Below are positions 43,890-44,333 of a stretch of DNA of 44,333 nucleotides, piece by piece. Each line of letters starts with the position of its first letter. Within the stretch, counting starts at the first letter, position 1. A program made the position numbers and the translations under genes. The notes under the pieces are model-generated. The model did no database searches, was not told the origin of the DNA, and was given only the letters and a program-made list of their open reading frames with translations. This DNA is from Planctomycetaceae bacterium (GTDB taxonomy: Bacteria; Planctomycetota; Planctomycetia; Planctomycetales; Planctomycetaceae), in assembly GCA_020426325.1 (NCBI GenBank), contig JAGQQG010000051.1, positions 1-44,333 on the forward strand, in the 5' to 3' direction.

Positions 43890-44333
43890 TGGGTTCTCGA
43901 TGGAAAGATCAGGCTGACGAGGCAGCCGGTAATAATGTTCACCGTGATAGCAGCCGGAGCGATCCATTGGAAGCTGATCGGGTCCAGATCGGTGCCGGGC
44001 ACGGTTCCGAAGATCGGACCAGAGAAGGCAATCAGCACGGCTGTGAGCGTCCCGAAGAATGTCCCCACCCATGCCCCTAACGGCGTCGCGAACGGGACAA
44101 ACAGGGCATAAAAGAACAACCCGAAGATCGGAGTCGTCAGCAGGTTGGACGTCTTACTCGTGACCGAGGTGATGTTTCCCGGCACCCAGCCCATCAGCGA
44201 ACTCCCAATGATGGCAATGGCTCCAATGGCGAATGCCAGCCAGCGTGCCGCGTTGACATGCTGCTTCTCGGTTTGCTCGGTCGTTCCTCGCAGACGATCA
44301 AAGCCGTCTGTCATCACGACTGCTGTGATCGAG
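43886..44333 (-). CDS. Sodium:solute symporter (SSF), C-terminal part
   Basis: The frame is open to the window edge, so the N-terminus is missing. The visible 148 residues include a conserved end of helix with MTDGFDRL (as in NS-x-T-V-x-x-D-x-Y/F segments of SSF proteins), then four hydrophobic helices (WLAFAIGAIAIIGSSLMGWV, TTPIFGLFFYALFVPFATPL, FFGTLTAVLIAFSGPIFG, IAPAAITVNIITGCLVSLIF). It is the usual C-terminal third of a sodium-coupled importer of sugars, carboxylates or amino acids. Its stop overlaps the aldolase start, tying uptake and breakdown together. Confidence 0.85.
   Translation of the reverse strand, partial: SITAVVMTDGFDRLRGTTEQTEKQHVNAARWLAFAIGAIAIIGSSLMGWVPGNITSVTSKTSNLLTTPIFGLFFYALFVPFATPLGAWVGTFFGTLTAVLIAFSGPIFGTVPGTDLDPISFQWIAPAAITVNIITGCLVSLIFPSRTQ

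Noticed and set aside
1-44333. CRISPR array, tRNA/rRNA genes, insertion sequences
   Set aside because: No regularly spaced short repeats, cloverleaf-like sequences, rRNA segments or transposase genes could be recognised in the window.

Overview
The window reads as a chromosomal segment of a planctomycete (Planctomycetota), most likely near the Gimesia/Planctomicrobium/Rubinisphaera group. I cannot fix the genus from sequence alone. The case rests on the protein families: a Cys-type sulfatase, a DUF1570 protein, a giant CSLREA/parallel beta-helix protein with a LEPR-XLL-like N-terminus, a 1580-residue PQQ-propeller/TPR protein, a propeller fused to c-type haem sites, a membrane-tethered Ser/Thr kinase and HD-GYP proteins.

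Layout. 1-630: 3' part-missing secreted protein (-). 0.9-2.2 kb: Obg GTPase (+) and a 53-residue basic protein (-). 2.2-7.2 kb: a Mn/Zn/Fe-type ABC importer operon (binding lipoprotein, ATPase, two permeases). Both permeases carry a C-terminal DtxR/MntR-like metal-sensing module, and a 10-bp-arm palindrome overlaps the predicted promoter. 7.5-8.8 kb: a lamin-tail secreted protein convergent with a DJ-1/PfpI protein. 8.9-11.4 kb: thiS and thiG separated by a DUF2089-like regulator and a membrane protein. 11.4-16.5 kb (-): argB-argD-argF-rph plus a two-copy SPOR-like secreted protein. 16.7-23.5 kb: a secreted YwqK/MORN-like repeat protein, the giant beta-helix protein with five 465-bp tandem units, and a sulfatase. 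23.7-30 kb (+): a chain of exported proteins (propeller/cytochrome c, a frameshifted DUF1570 metallopeptidase-like gene, a tail-anchored protein, a Cys-rich protein, a DUF1573-like lipoprotein). 30-34.7 kb (-): the PQQ/TPR protein. 35.9-38.1 kb (+): an intact HD-GYP phosphodiesterase followed by a degenerate, frameshifted HD-GYP paralogue. 38.2-39.8 kb (-): the membrane Ser/Thr kinase. 40-44.3 kb (-): a probable uptake/catabolic operon of SSF symporter, HpcH/HpaI aldolase, SDR, AstE/AspA-type hydrolase and a threonine-synthase-like PLP enzyme, interrupted by two structured repeats.

Functional themes are metal uptake with built-in sensing, thiamine sulfur carrier/thiazole synthesis, arginine biosynthesis, export of large surface proteins, cyclic-di-GMP/kinase signalling, and uptake plus breakdown of a small organic acid or acyl-amino acid. 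Two genes are each broken by a single-base indel; these could be sequencing errors or real lesions. The best candidates for undescribed biology are the metal transporter with sensor domains on both permeases and its palindromic operator, and the two structured intergenic repeats in the last operon. I saw no CRISPR array, tRNA, rRNA or insertion sequence.
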